Source: Sipunculus nudus (Eukaryota; Annelida; Sipuncula; Golfingiida; Sipunculidae). From it: a stretch of DNA of 64,000 nucleotides. Under the pieces are notes generated by a model. The model saw only the letters and a list, made by a program, of their open reading frames with translations, made no database searches and was not told where the DNA came from. The stretch spans positions 18,683,664 to 18,747,663 of the forward strand of contig CM049315.1 of NCBI GenBank assembly GCA_026874595.1. The letters are read 5' to 3'. Numbering within the stretch: position 1 is the stretch's first letter; each line of letters begins with the position of its first letter. Shown here one piece after another: positions 32,601-43,799 of the stretch. A program made the translations under genes and the position numbers.

Positions 32601-32961
32601 CAAGATTTATATGCGGCGGCGGCGGTGGGACCGGTATGAAAACATAGTATCCCCCGACTTTGTCTGGGGATACAATTAGTTGTCTGTGCAAGGATATATT
32701 ATCAACATGTCAGTCGGCTGAGCGTCATGACCCATTGGTCATTTGTATAAATGAATCCCCTTTTTCAAGAGTGATTCACCGTATTGGCCCACATATTTGT
32801 TGAGAAATGTTGTTTCTCAAGTTGACAGATGGAAGAAACCATGGTCGCTTGCCAAGTGTCAGTATATGCTGCTGAAGTTGGGGGGCCTATTCTTAAATAG
32901 GGGGGGGGGGTTAATTGTCTGGGGATACTATGGCACCTGCTGAGCCAAGAAATATCTAGTT
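30720..32961. mobile_element. Long-TIR DNA element with DR1 repeat body (left copy)
   Basis: Ends 30720-30860 and 32820-32961 are reverse complements over about 130 bp (ACTAGACATTTCTTGGC on the left; GCCAAGAAATATCTAGT on the right). The target duplication is not resolved. The interior is a tandem repeat of GTGACCTTGACCTTTGACC units, roughly 145 bp apart, alternating in two types, followed by a (CGG)n-containing end with TATCCCCCGACTTTGTCTGG. No transposase is seen, so it would be non-autonomous. A family A right end is nested near 32742. Confidence 0.7.
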
Positions 32962-35461
32962 TTAATTATATATGTGATTTTCACCTGCAGCTGACATTAT
33001 CCTATGTGGCCTACTCTCAGTGAGGTGAAATAGGGGGGGGGGGGAGGACTATTTGAGGCTCTTGTATTAATTGTACATATTTGTTATGGGAAATTAAAAC
33101 AAAAACAAAGAATATTTACATCATTTGGTTTTAATACTGTGCAGATCACAACATGGCACTGGACATCACAGTTCACTGCTGGTCATCTTGACCAGCAATA
33201 CAGTGCCACCAGAAGCCCATGGACATCAGTTGTACAGTAATATCATAACTAAAGCTTACCTAGCACTTGCATTTACAACATGTACAAATGAAGTCATTCT
33301 CAGTCCATTATATACATGTGTGTATGTATTTATATATAATGTAATCATTCAGCTTTTACTGATATACACAATTTCCTAGTGCCATCTCAACTATAATTTC
33401 ATGTCATAAAAAGTAAATATGCAGCAAATTATTGTTGTGTCAAAGAAAACAAATTAGAGGTTCAACTTTAATGGGTTTCACTAAGTGATAATTATGATTA
33501 AACTTTACAGGAACTTCAAACTTATGACGTTAAAACAACCAGGCTATTCAACTTTATCAAATTTGGCACAAAAAATTTTTATGATATATATATATACACA
33601 CATGAACAACAAAGCACATACATTACTGTATGATGATTGGCTTAGTTACCACTCCCATATTATATCTTATTTCATGACAATTTTTGAGTGCATTAACCAA
33701 CATAGCTGCTTGTGCTTTCTCATACCATCATACTATTGAGCATTTTGTAGCAGTCACATCTAGCTAGGGCTGCCAATAGCTAACAAGATAAGATGCAATA
33801 AATAATGTATAAATAACTAAACAGGATATACACCAGTAGTGACTTCATGAATATCACAACATACATTATCACTTGCCAAGCTTTCTGCTCCCCTTCAAAT
33901 CATACATATTATGAATCAATATTCAAGAGCAGAAGAAAGAATAAGAAAAACATAGTGGGATATTACAGATCTGCAATGCAGAGAATAAAATTATGTAATG
34001 TTTAATACAAAACTGAAACTATAATGTACAAGGTCCATAGATGCAAATACCAGAATGCATAGTGCAGACAGCTTGAGAGTATTGAAAGTACAATATCAAC
34101 AGCTGCAACAAATGCACACATTTTGCAATAGAATATAAAACAACTGTCCCCATCTACAGTGTCAATACACAATACCGATAGTTACAAGATCAGAAACTGA
34201 ATGCATTATACCAACAGTGTTAAGATAAGAATGAATAATTTCCACAGTCACAGTGAATAAGTGTACAATACCAGTAACTCCCATGATAGAATATGTGAAA
34301 CTGACATTAAGAAGAGGTTACTGATAGTGAAACTAGTAGCTGCACAGATATAACTGAGATACAGATTGTAATGACAACATAATGCCTGATATTCATAAAA
34401 AAATACAGAATACCCCCAGTCATGTCATGTAGACAGAGTTTACAATTTTAGTACAGTAGTTGTGGTTACAGAATGCAGAATGGTGACAATTACAGCACAT
34501 TCCAGGGTTTTATGTCTGACTACACAATACTAAACATCATAAAGACAAGTGTCCAATCAACATTCTGTATTAATTGTACACAAAACTTTCAGCAGTCTTT
34601 TAAACTTACACTGGTACACACTGAACCAAAGCTACAGATAAACATGAGCTTTTTTTCATAAGCCAATTCTCAAGGATACAGAAACATTCATGAAATATCT
34701 TGTGTTACTCACAAACCTTCACTTTTAATGTTGTGCAGCTCAGAATCTTTAATCTATACAGATATATCATTACCATACTGTGATCTTTCTTGCAGACATA
34801 CAAACTTAATCCTCTGGTAGCACCATTCTTTCATCAAGATTAAAATAAGATCCTTACAGGAACCAAATCTAAGCATGACCTCCTCATACACCATCTTGTC
34901 ATAAAGCGACCACAGGGGTTAATAAGAGTAAGCAACTCCACTGATGCAGAACTGTGACCACAGACCATAAAGCAACGTTCAAGCATTGTGCATTAGTGTA
35001 ACATTCATAACCTTCAGATAAGTATATTTTGAAGAGATTATATATTGTCAGTCTAGATCAGGACACGCATATTAATATAAGATGTAACGCTTCTTAAAAT
35101 GTTTCCTGTGCTTTAACGTCGATGAAATAACTGAACCTGATCTAATACAGACTAAACAAACCATTTGTAGTCTTGTAGCATTCAACATAAAATTCAAATT
35201 TTATTTCTTTAAAACATCAAAACAGTTTGGATTGGAAATACTTAATTTATGTATATTTATCAATATTTGAAGAATATTATTAACATACTAAGTTTAATTT
35301 ACTTAATATTTCAACATAATATTTCAAATAATATAAAAAATTGACTAACTTTCCTTTACATCAATGATATGGGTAATTTTCACATTATATATTTAATTTC
35401 TACACAAGATACATAAGAGACCTACAAGTGGCTTTGCCACTGTACTTTGGGTGAAGTATAT
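32962..35461. other. HERC2 3' flank, left copy
   Basis: AT-rich and not repeat-like by eye; probably 3' UTR and downstream sequence of the left HECT block. No coding region. Confidence 0.5.
35200..35205 (-). terminator. Candidate polyadenylation signal, left copy
   Basis: AATAAA on the - strand about 255 bases past the stop codon at 35462. The same hexamer is kept in the right copy at 48357-48362. Other A/T hexamers exist further on. Confidence 0.35.
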
Positions 35462-35731
35462 TTAATCGGAGTCCTCGATTTCTCCCTCAGAGTCTGTGGT
35501 GCTTCCGATAGCATCACTCTCACTGTCCTCCGTGGTTTCCTCCTCCATGGTGTCCCCTGTGAGCGCGATGCGGGCATAGTCATCGATGTCAATGGTCTTA
35601 CAGAAGTGGATGGCGTACTTGAGCTTTTCTCTGAGAACGGACTTGCAGGAGTAGCGTGGCAGCTTCAGGAGAAAGAAGCACGTGTAGCTCTCGGGCAGGA
35701 AGTCGTCCGGGGGATTGTATTTGTCTAGAAC
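35462..35731 (-). CDS. HERC2: Left copy: last HERC2 exon (catalytic Cys)
   Basis: 90 codons: [20 protein letters not shown] onward to an acidic tail ending EIEDSD and TAA. YTCFF holds the HECT thioester cysteine. Protein-identical to the right copy. Confidence 0.92.
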   Translation of the reverse strand, partial: VLDKYNPPDDFLPESYTCFFLLKLPRYSCKSVLREKLKYAIHFCKTIDIDDYARIALTGDTMEEETTEDSESDAIGSTTDSEGEIEDSD

Positions 35732-35949
35732 CTGAAAAAAAGAACAACAGAAAAGTAAGGCATAAGCTATCAGGAGAAATTATGTCTAGGTATCGATAAT
35801 CAATTAATATCTGGTATGTTACCCATGTTGGCACTGGGACATGTCTGTACAACTTTGCCAGGGGACCAGTTTTCCATGGGCCAAGTTAACTTGCCAAAGT
35901 CACACACAGTGGCGTCAATTTTTCTTCCAGGGTGGGGGGGGGATGACTT

Positions 35950-36019
<70 letters not shown>

Positions 36020-39000
36020 TATATAACTATATATATATATATATATATTATATACATATATATACTTAATCATAATTCAAATAATTATAATGTTTTAGAA
36101 AAATAAGTTAGTTTGTGAATTCGTAGCAAGGTTTAGAAATAACATTTTTTAGTAAATAGATCCAAAGTCTTTAAATCAATTTATTAATATTTTTCATTTT
36201 CAATATTATAATATTATTCTCTGAAAAGTGTGGGGGGGGGGATGATTACATTGACCATCCCCCCTTACCAAAAAGTGGGGGGTATATATATTGATGAAGC
36301 TAGCAAAGAGACCAGATGTTCCAAATAAACATCCTTGGGATGTTTTTGGGACACTTGCATCTGTTTAAAGCCCTGTCATTTATTATCAAATTTTACAATA
36401 CTGAAAACATTTTCATTTGAAAATGTTCAGGGTAACAAATCTGTACTTTTAATAATTTTACATACCTGTAGGACAAAATCCCTTCCTCGGAAGTCTGCGA
36501 TGGTTCTGGGCAGCCTTGTGCGGCCCCAGACAAATCTCAGGAACAGGGAGCGCTCCGTGTTAGAGAACTCCTCCATGACTTCCCAGAACCACTGGACCAA
36601 TGACGCGCTGGCATCTACTCCTTTATATGTTGCTACGGATTTGAGCAAATTCAACGGAATGTCTGGACTTCCACATACCTGTAATTCAAACAGATGATCA
36701 CAAAACCTTTATACCAACAAAGTGTAAAGCCGGAAGCTTAACATAAAGGCTTTGGTTATGAGGGATCCAATAGTCATGATATGAATATATGTCTTTATTT
36801 GGACTGAAGTACATGTATACATAATGGTGCATTACAAAACAGGAAGAGAGTGCTTTGAAATTTTAAGTGTGTCTTTTTGTTAAAATAATTTACATTGCAG
36901 AATCTGATAATATGATTGCAAGTGTAATATGAAGGTGTTTAATAACATTGAGTTTTATCATGAGGTCACAAAAAAAGTCTCCAATATAATCAAATTAACT
37001 CTGTTGGAACCTGGCTTTCTAGTCACATAAATTTCAAGTACTTTTGAGGAAAATACAACACATACAACCAAGACAAGAAAGTGTGTTATAAGATGTATAC
37101 TTTTTTAAGACTTTTAAGCATCTTTGAAATATTTACGTATATTGTTTATCTGTTACCACCACTTACCATCGTCTCTAGTTCATAGCCTGTGAACAGCGAA
37201 AGCAGAGGGACTGGGGCCACTTTAGACATGCCCTCTCTGACCCACTGGACCTGATCATCAAACTCGTGCATCCTGCAAAGGTAAAACACATACTGCTTGA
37301 TACTATATCAGTTAATGATAATAGCATTAGATATAATTAATACTTCAAATTTATAACTGTTCAATAACTGAACAATTTGACATTTTAAGTTTCAACTTCT
37401 TATAATGACAGGTTCAAGATATCATTCTTTCAGTTTTTAAGTAAGAATGCAAATGTCCTGATATAAAACTATGAAAACCCTTTAAACAATTAAACTAACA
37501 ATGATCTGGGGTTATGGGAGTTATTGGATGAGGAGAACAACAGATTAAGGGGGTTGTTAATTCCTGGTTTTTGTACTGAAAGATAATGAGGAGAGCTTTC
37601 GCCAACAAACAAGTATGTCTTTTTTGGCTTATCTTATTGGCAACTTTGGAGTGGCAGGCTACAAAGAAACATTTATGACCACCACAGAGATTGGGTTTAC
37701 ACATCAGTTTAATCACTGACACATTTTCTGTTGTATGAATACTGTGAAGACCAACTATCTACAACAGGACAGCGATTCTGGTGCAGCGTTTTCTACTAAC
37801 GGAGTGCTTCGTGCGACGGGGGTCTGAAATTCAGTGTAACATAGAAATGCAACCACCTGGCGGAAACCCCCTGCATTATTTCCCACGAGAATATCTCGTT
37901 TACTTGGTCCATTAATTTAGGTGCTTAGTCATCAGTTATTATCCTTGCTCAATCATCAGTTAATATATTGACATTATCAATGTCTTATTCCACTGATATT
38001 TGTGTAAATAAAGTTAATGAATCATATTTTTTCGTTTTGTTCTTATTCTGCTATCTTGTCATAATAGATGATGAATGTGTATGATGTGAATGATATTTTG
38101 TGTCCTTTCTATCAATGTATGTGCTCACCAGATGTACAATAAGTATGTGTGTGTTCCTTTCAGAGAAATCAGATAAAATTCTCCATTGTTCATACCTGAT
38201 ACACCATATCCTAAAACTGGCAAAAAAAATCCAATGCTAAAAGTTGAAAATGAACTCTAAATATGAAGCCAGTTCCTTCCTCCACTGACATTATTATGAA
38301 CTAAAGAGTATTTTCTGACAATCATATATGCGCAAATTATACTAGAACAAAATCATCCCAATCAAGTTCAAAAATGAATTGTCAAAATAAGGCCATCGCT
38401 TACATGGTATGAGGGGCTATAAAGCATTTTCTGGTGATTAATATATGGCAATTAATACCAGAAGGAAATAATCCCAATCACCAGCTAATCACTTTGATCT
38501 CATTAATAATGGTCGTCTGCAAGGCTTTTCCTGTTAATCTTATTAATGACCGCCGTCGGGTTAATCCCTCTGTCCAAATAACTGGGCATAATCAGCCACG
38601 ATCCTAGACCCCCGTCGCACGAGGCAAGTCCACTAGTACGACCGGGTATTGTTGTTTCACAAGTGCACTTAAGCGGAACTGGTTATGTGGGGGGGGAACT
38701 CCTTCCTGCGACCACCCCCCCCCCCCCTGTCATAGAAATGACGGCCTTCTAATAAATATGTCCAATATGAATGCTGAGTAGTATATTCACAACATAGTGA
38801 AAGTCAAGATTGAGCCTTGTTTTTACATTGAGACCATGGCCTGTAAACATACAACTAGGTCAGACAGATGAAATATAACTACAACATGAATTTACTGCTG
38901 AAACTTCCTACAGCTGGTTGTTACCTGTAATTCAGAGCCAGCCTGACATACTCCTGGCGGTTCTCAGGGGTGATGCGTGTATGTTTAGCGCTGAGCTGTA

Positions 39001-42000
39001 CCTCATGACCCGTAGCACTGGGTGTGCTGAACGGCATGTCAGCAGCGATCAGCTGGTCCTCCTCCATGTCCTTGATGTACATCAGACCTGTCAATCAAAA
39101 CAGACGTGTATAAAATATTGCTAAATATCTTCTGTGGACAAGAGAGAAAAGTCTGATTCGCAATGCTAACATTAAGACTGCTTCATCTGATCCTACTATA
39201 ATTTGTAGATAATGGTACAGTCAACTCCAGAGCATTCCTCAGGGTTATAATTACAAAATACAGGTCTAATGGCCACAAAACTCTCTTTGCAGATAGATGT
39301 CCACCTTTAGGCTGTCCATTAAGTACTTTCCTGTAATTTTTCTGTGCCCTGGACTCACAAATATTTCGAAGCCACTCATGGGGGCTGCTTAAAACCTGGA
39401 TGTTTAAACCTGGATACTGGATTTAATGGTATGCCACTACTGTTGATCCGTAACTGAATGATCCACAAGGAGAATTCTATATTTGATCAGTGATTGTACC
39501 TGGTACATAGTCTTTGTCGACTTCGTTGATGTCACTGACGCTGAGCGGCATTCCCGCCAGCTGCTTCCACATAGGCTCAACCAGGTTGATGCTAAGAGGG
39601 CTTCCTGTTCGTATAGCGATCCCGAGCAGCATGCCTGATGATTGAAAATATACAAAAGGAAGTTAAGATGGACAATAAATGCTGAGTACATTAGGCGATG
39701 CTTGAGTGACCTCCTGGCTACCTGACCACCTACCATTAACAACTGTTTTTCTCTGGCATAGACAGTTTTACAATAAAATGTACCTTAAGCTACCACCTGC
39801 CATACCTGGTCCCTGCCAATCAAGATTAACTGCCATTCAGGTCTAAACTGACAAAGAGAATTTCTCATTACTGGCACCACACATCTACAGATCCTTTCAG
39901 ATACACAGATTTACACATCTTACTTTTCAATACATTTGTTTCAATGTTTCCATTTTCAAATATATCTACATGCTTATGTAACCTATATGCATATATGATC
40001 TATATGCACAAATAAATCTACTAAGTCTATTTATCATTTTTAAATTTTAAAATCTATCTTTATATGGACTGAACATTATCCATACCAAGGAAGTTGAACA
40101 TGTTTTGGTGAATCACTGATTTGGAGCTCGGGTTGAATAGGAAGCAGTCTCGGTTAGCCCCAGCTTCACCTCGTCCATTTGGTGTTATCATTAGGAGGGG
40201 GGTAGAGCCGTTCTGTAACTCATCACACATCTCAGCGATGGACTCGCTGTAACCTCCGCCACAGTCATCCACACTCTCTCCTGCAATCGACAGATCAAGC
40301 ATGTAGCATTTTATGTTTTGGCCGATTATTTATTAAAGGATTCAGAAAGAAATCAAAGCATGCAAATATAATGTTATTACGGCTAATCAGTACGCATACA
40401 GCCATGTGGTAATTGGAGCAAAATGATATGAATTTATGTTTGTTTCTAAAATAATAGGTTTTGTGTTAACACATTCATGCATAATATTGTGTGTGTGATC
40501 ATTGAAATGAGAATTTCTTTATGAAATTAATTGTAAATGCAACCTAATTGTAAATATATATGATTTAATTGAAAAAAAAAAATATTTTCTGTTTCAGAAT
40601 ATTCATTTAAAATTATCTTACCTGCATGAGGTAAAACAAAATTATCTTTAACCTCTTTATCATCCATAACAAAATATGACAATCTATATCCAACAGTCCT
40701 TGCCCTTAAAACAAGTCATCAATAAAGAAAGGGGTAACATGTATAAAAGTTAGATAAAGAAAAATGTATTTACCAATAAATTTGACTTTCCACACTCTGT
40801 GAGGCAACATAAGGGAATCGGGTCCAAACGCTGACATCTTGGTACAAATCTGACCGAATACTGATTTTGTGCCATCTGGGCCAGCCAAGCCACCTTTGCT
40901 GCGAGATCGCTTCACCTGAAAATCATTAACAAATTCAATCATTTTTTATAAGACAGGTCCATGGCCTGTAGGTTGCACTGTCCATTCAGTTAGGATGAAG
41001 GTAATCAGATGATAAGAATGGTGTGTTATTATTAAGCCTTTTGGATTTCATGTTTTTTATGCACAGGGATAGGAATAATCCAAAGTCATGACCTGTCATT
41101 AAGACATTAGAGCAAATCTCTATCAGAGATTCTATCTCTATCAAATCTCTTTACCCCATCAATCAAGATGTTATTTTCATGTTGCTCAGTCTAGTATCTG
41201 GACATTAAATGACATATCAAAGAAACAATCAACATGTACATGACTCAAATAATTGAGAGAAACATCACCATCCCACTAGCTACCAAATCATGTGTTTCTG
41301 TGCCATTATCAAACTGTGATCTCACTCACGGAAATTTCAAAACCACCCATAGGGGCTCCTATTCTGCATACAGACTAAAATCCTGATGCTGAAAACCAAT
41401 TTCTGGAACTAAGGGTATGTTACTTGTAAAACTAAAGAGTGTTTTCACTTCCTTCATTACACACCTGAATTCTGTTGATTTCAATCACAGGTCCGTGTTG
41501 GCGGTCTCTGATCATTGTCGCTTGGACAACCTTCCTAAATGCTGCCTCCTGGATAGATGAGAGGGGTGTTTTATAATTTAATGAACTATGTAACCAATTA
41601 TATGACAAACAAAACTAACATTTTAAATATCTGGTTAAGCAATCTGCATATTTGACACCAATATGTGTGGGTTAAGAAATTACCACATAACAATTATATA
41701 AATTTATTTTTTGGCAAATGTAATTCAGCAAAAAGCAATCATTTTGCTGTTTACAGCAGAACAATTATTTTTACAATATGTAAGTATATTTATTAAAGTA
41801 AGAATGAATGTACTTTATTATTGCATGTAGAACATGGTGTATAACTACCTTGGCAGCTGACACTAAGATCCCTTGGAGCATATCTGGACCAAGGGCTGGG
41901 TTGGCCTTTTCTTTACACATCACACTGTGCTGGAGATCAAACATCGGAATGGATGGACAGAAGAGATCAGAGAAATGGTGGAGGAGAACAAGTCTATTGC

Positions 42001-42141
42001 GCAGCACAGGAATGTCAATGCCCTGCAGGTGGTTGTACTCCATTGGAATGATTGATGGCAGCTTCCCAGCATTGATTGGTTTGTTGGTGGACCATGCCAG
42101 ACTGTGGGCGGAGCCACAAGCAACCCTGTTGATCTTCTTCC
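35462..42141 (-). CDS. HERC2: Orphan duplicate of the HERC2 3' end (HECT block), nine exons
   Basis: Exons 41849-42141, 41465-41548, 40774-40915, 40086-40280, 39500-39634, 38925-39087, 37167-37272, 36466-36678 and 35462-35731, all with GT-AG ends and no stop: 532 codons covering the end of the third RCC1-like domain and the complete HECT domain. It lacks every upstream HERC2 exon because the duplication breaks about 18 bases beyond the first acceptor. The catalytic cysteine (YTCFF, codon 35678-35680) is present. Compared with the right copy only two amino acids change: Ala to Val (39579-39581) and Arg to Gln (41873-41875). In both cases the right copy keeps the residue I recall from vertebrate HERC2. 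It could be a young gene fragment, an alternative 3' cassette or a haplotype artefact. Confidence 0.85.
35907..36290. mobile_element. Truncated hAT-like MITE (left copy)
   Basis: Begins CAGTGGCGTCAATTTTTC after GTCACACA, as in the complete copy at 49064-49495, but the 3' end and about 700 bp of flanking intron are missing; the sequence jumps at TATATATA to TTGATGAAGC. Includes a long (AT)n tract. Confidence 0.75.
36466..36678 (-). CDS. HERC2: Left copy: HERC2 HECT exon
   Basis: 71 codons, [20 protein letters not shown] through [14 protein letters not shown]. Phase 0 at both ends. One silent difference from the right copy. Confidence 0.92.
37167..37272 (-). CDS. HERC2: Left copy: HERC2 HECT exon
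   Basis: 106 nt, [15 protein letters not shown] through [11 protein letters not shown], with donor GTAAGT. Confidence 0.92.
37793..38638. repeat. Inverted-repeat element in HERC2 intron (left copy)
   Basis: Arms at 37793-37825 and 38605-38638 share TCGTGCGACGGGGGTCT in opposite orientation with weaker similarity outside. The interior of about 780 bp has no open frame. Present at the same intron place in the right copy (about 51706-52551). Confidence 0.5.
38925..39087 (-). CDS. HERC2: Left copy: HERC2 HECT exon
   Basis: 163 nt, [19 protein letters not shown] through EYVRLALNY. Codons split at both ends fit the neighbours. One silent difference from the right copy. Confidence 0.92.
39500..39634 (-). 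CDS. HERC2: Left copy: HERC2 HECT exon (Val variant)
   Basis: 135 nt, [17 protein letters not shown] then [11 protein letters not shown] and EVDKDYVP. Valine in VEP replaces alanine of the right copy. Confidence 0.92.
40086..40280 (-). CDS. HERC2: Left copy: HERC2 HECT exon
   Basis: 195 nt, [20 protein letters not shown] and [13 protein letters not shown], the start of the HECT N-lobe. Confidence 0.93.
40774..40915 (-). CDS. HERC2: Left copy: HERC2 exon before HECT
   Basis: 142 nt, [20 protein letters not shown] through [11 protein letters not shown], near identical to vertebrate HERC2. Confidence 0.94.
41465..41548 (-). CDS. HERC2: Left copy: HERC2 28-codon exon
   Basis: [20 protein letters not shown] to NRIQ; donor GTGTGT. 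In the right copy the donor is altered by a LINE insertion. Confidence 0.92.
41849..42141 (-). CDS. HERC2: Left copy: HERC2 exon, end of third RCC1-like domain
   Basis: 293 nt, [18 protein letters not shown] through [22 protein letters not shown] and ILVSAAK. Glutamine replaces arginine in MLQG. The acceptor CTCTTCAG is retained, but only about 18 further intron bases remain before the duplication junction. Confidence 0.92.
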
Positions 42142-43799
42142 CTGAAGAGCCAATAGGTCATTATTTATTTTTGAGACCTTTAAAGATATGAACATCTGTT
42201 AACAGGGCACAAATCATAAAAACTGGACCTAGAATCTTCATTCTTGACACACTGGGAGACCCATGAAAAGTCTCCATGGAAACCTGAAATTAGGTCTCTG
42301 TTACCCATATCCTTTAAGCCGTATGGCTCCAAAATACCCCCCAGAATAATGAAAAATTTGATACAAAAACTGCAGTATCTCAATAACTACAACACTGATG
42401 GTCATGATTTTTCACATACATATTGATCATGAGGTTTTCCATCCGTTTCTGCAGACTGGGTGTGCCACCTCTATTTTTTTTCAAATTTTTACGAATTTTT
42501 TTCTCTATTTTTGAGACCTTTTAAGATGTGGTTATATGTCAACAGGGTACAAATAGTAACAACTGGACCTAGAATGTTCATTCTTGTCATGCAAGGAGGC
42601 CCATGAAAAGTGTCTGTGGAAACCTGAAATTAGGTCTCTGTTTCCCATATCCTTCAAGCTATAGGACTCCGAAGTATCCCTCAGAATAATGGAACATTTG
42701 ATACAAAAGCTGAAGTATCTGAACAACTAATGCAGAGATCACCATGATTCTTTGCATGTATATTTACCATTAAGTGTTTTTATAAGTTTCTGCAGACTGG
42801 CTGAGCCACCTGTTTTTTTTTAAATTTACCCATTTTTTCTCTATTTTTTAAATATATATAAATTGCAGACACAATCTTGGCCTGTTGGTTAATCTGTTTG
42901 ATGCTTCAGTTGAATGGGTATATACTACCATTCAGATGATAAACTTTCCTTTTGCGAATCTCTTCCCAGTCAGCTGAGCGTCATGACCCATGGGTCACTT
43001 GTTACAATTTTTTTCTCTATTGTAAACAAATTGTAAACGCTGGACCTGGAATCTTTTCACTTTACATCCAGAGAGACCCATGAAAAGTTTCCTTGGAAAC
43101 CTGGAATTAGGTCTCTGTTAACAAAACCTGTGAGCTATGTGGCTTCCAAGTACCCCCCCTCCCAGAATAATAGAAAATTTGATACATAAGCTCAAGTATC
43201 TGAACAACTAATGCATTGATCACCACGATTTTTTGAATGGATATTGATCATGGAGAGTTCATCAGTTTCTGCAGACTGGTGGCGCCACCGGTATTTTTTA
43301 TTTTTCACAATTTTCTCTATCTATTTTTGAGACCTTAAAAGATGCTGTCATCTATTAATAGGGCACAAATCATAACAACTAGACCTAGAATCTTCTTTTT
43401 CTTGACAAGCTGGGAGGCCCATGAAAAGTCTCCTTTTTAAACCTTAAATTAGGTCTCTGTCATCCACATTGTCCGAGATATGGGGCTCAAAAGTACCCCC
43501 AGAATAATTGAAAATGTGATACCAAAGTAGGCCACATATTATAACCATGGGGCCCAGAATCTCCTAACTTGACATCCTGAGAGTTCCTCAAAAGTTCTCC
43601 CTAGAGACCTGAAATTGGATTACAGTGACCTAAATTTTCAGTTTTTGGGTATGTTTAAGCACCCCAGAAATAATGCAAAATACACACAAATTGCCAGATT
43701 CCTCATGAAAAGCTGGTTGGACTGTCATCAAATTTGTTGTGCTTATGGGTCTTGATGAACTTAAGCTAATATCTATGAACAATGATGCAACCTATCTTA

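Larger units (their letters stand above)
29066..42165. repeat. Left copy of a 13.1-kb direct tandem duplication
   Basis: Repeats almost base for base at 42166-56960. It contains repeat field, a long-TIR element, 3' flank and the last nine HERC2 exons. The junction lies at about 42166, where intron sequence next to a HERC2 acceptor (AGCCAATAGGTCATTATTTA) changes directly into repeat monomer TTTTTGAGACC, with TA shared by both parents. Confidence 0.93.

Noticed and set aside
35447-35728. 93-codon + strand frame over the last HERC2 exon
   Set aside because: Shadow of the - strand HECT exon, which has clear homology and splice sites.
35800-36057. Long Tyr-Ile open frames
   Set aside because: They are translations of (AT)n microsatellites; the same applies at 16091-16387 and 48998-49274.
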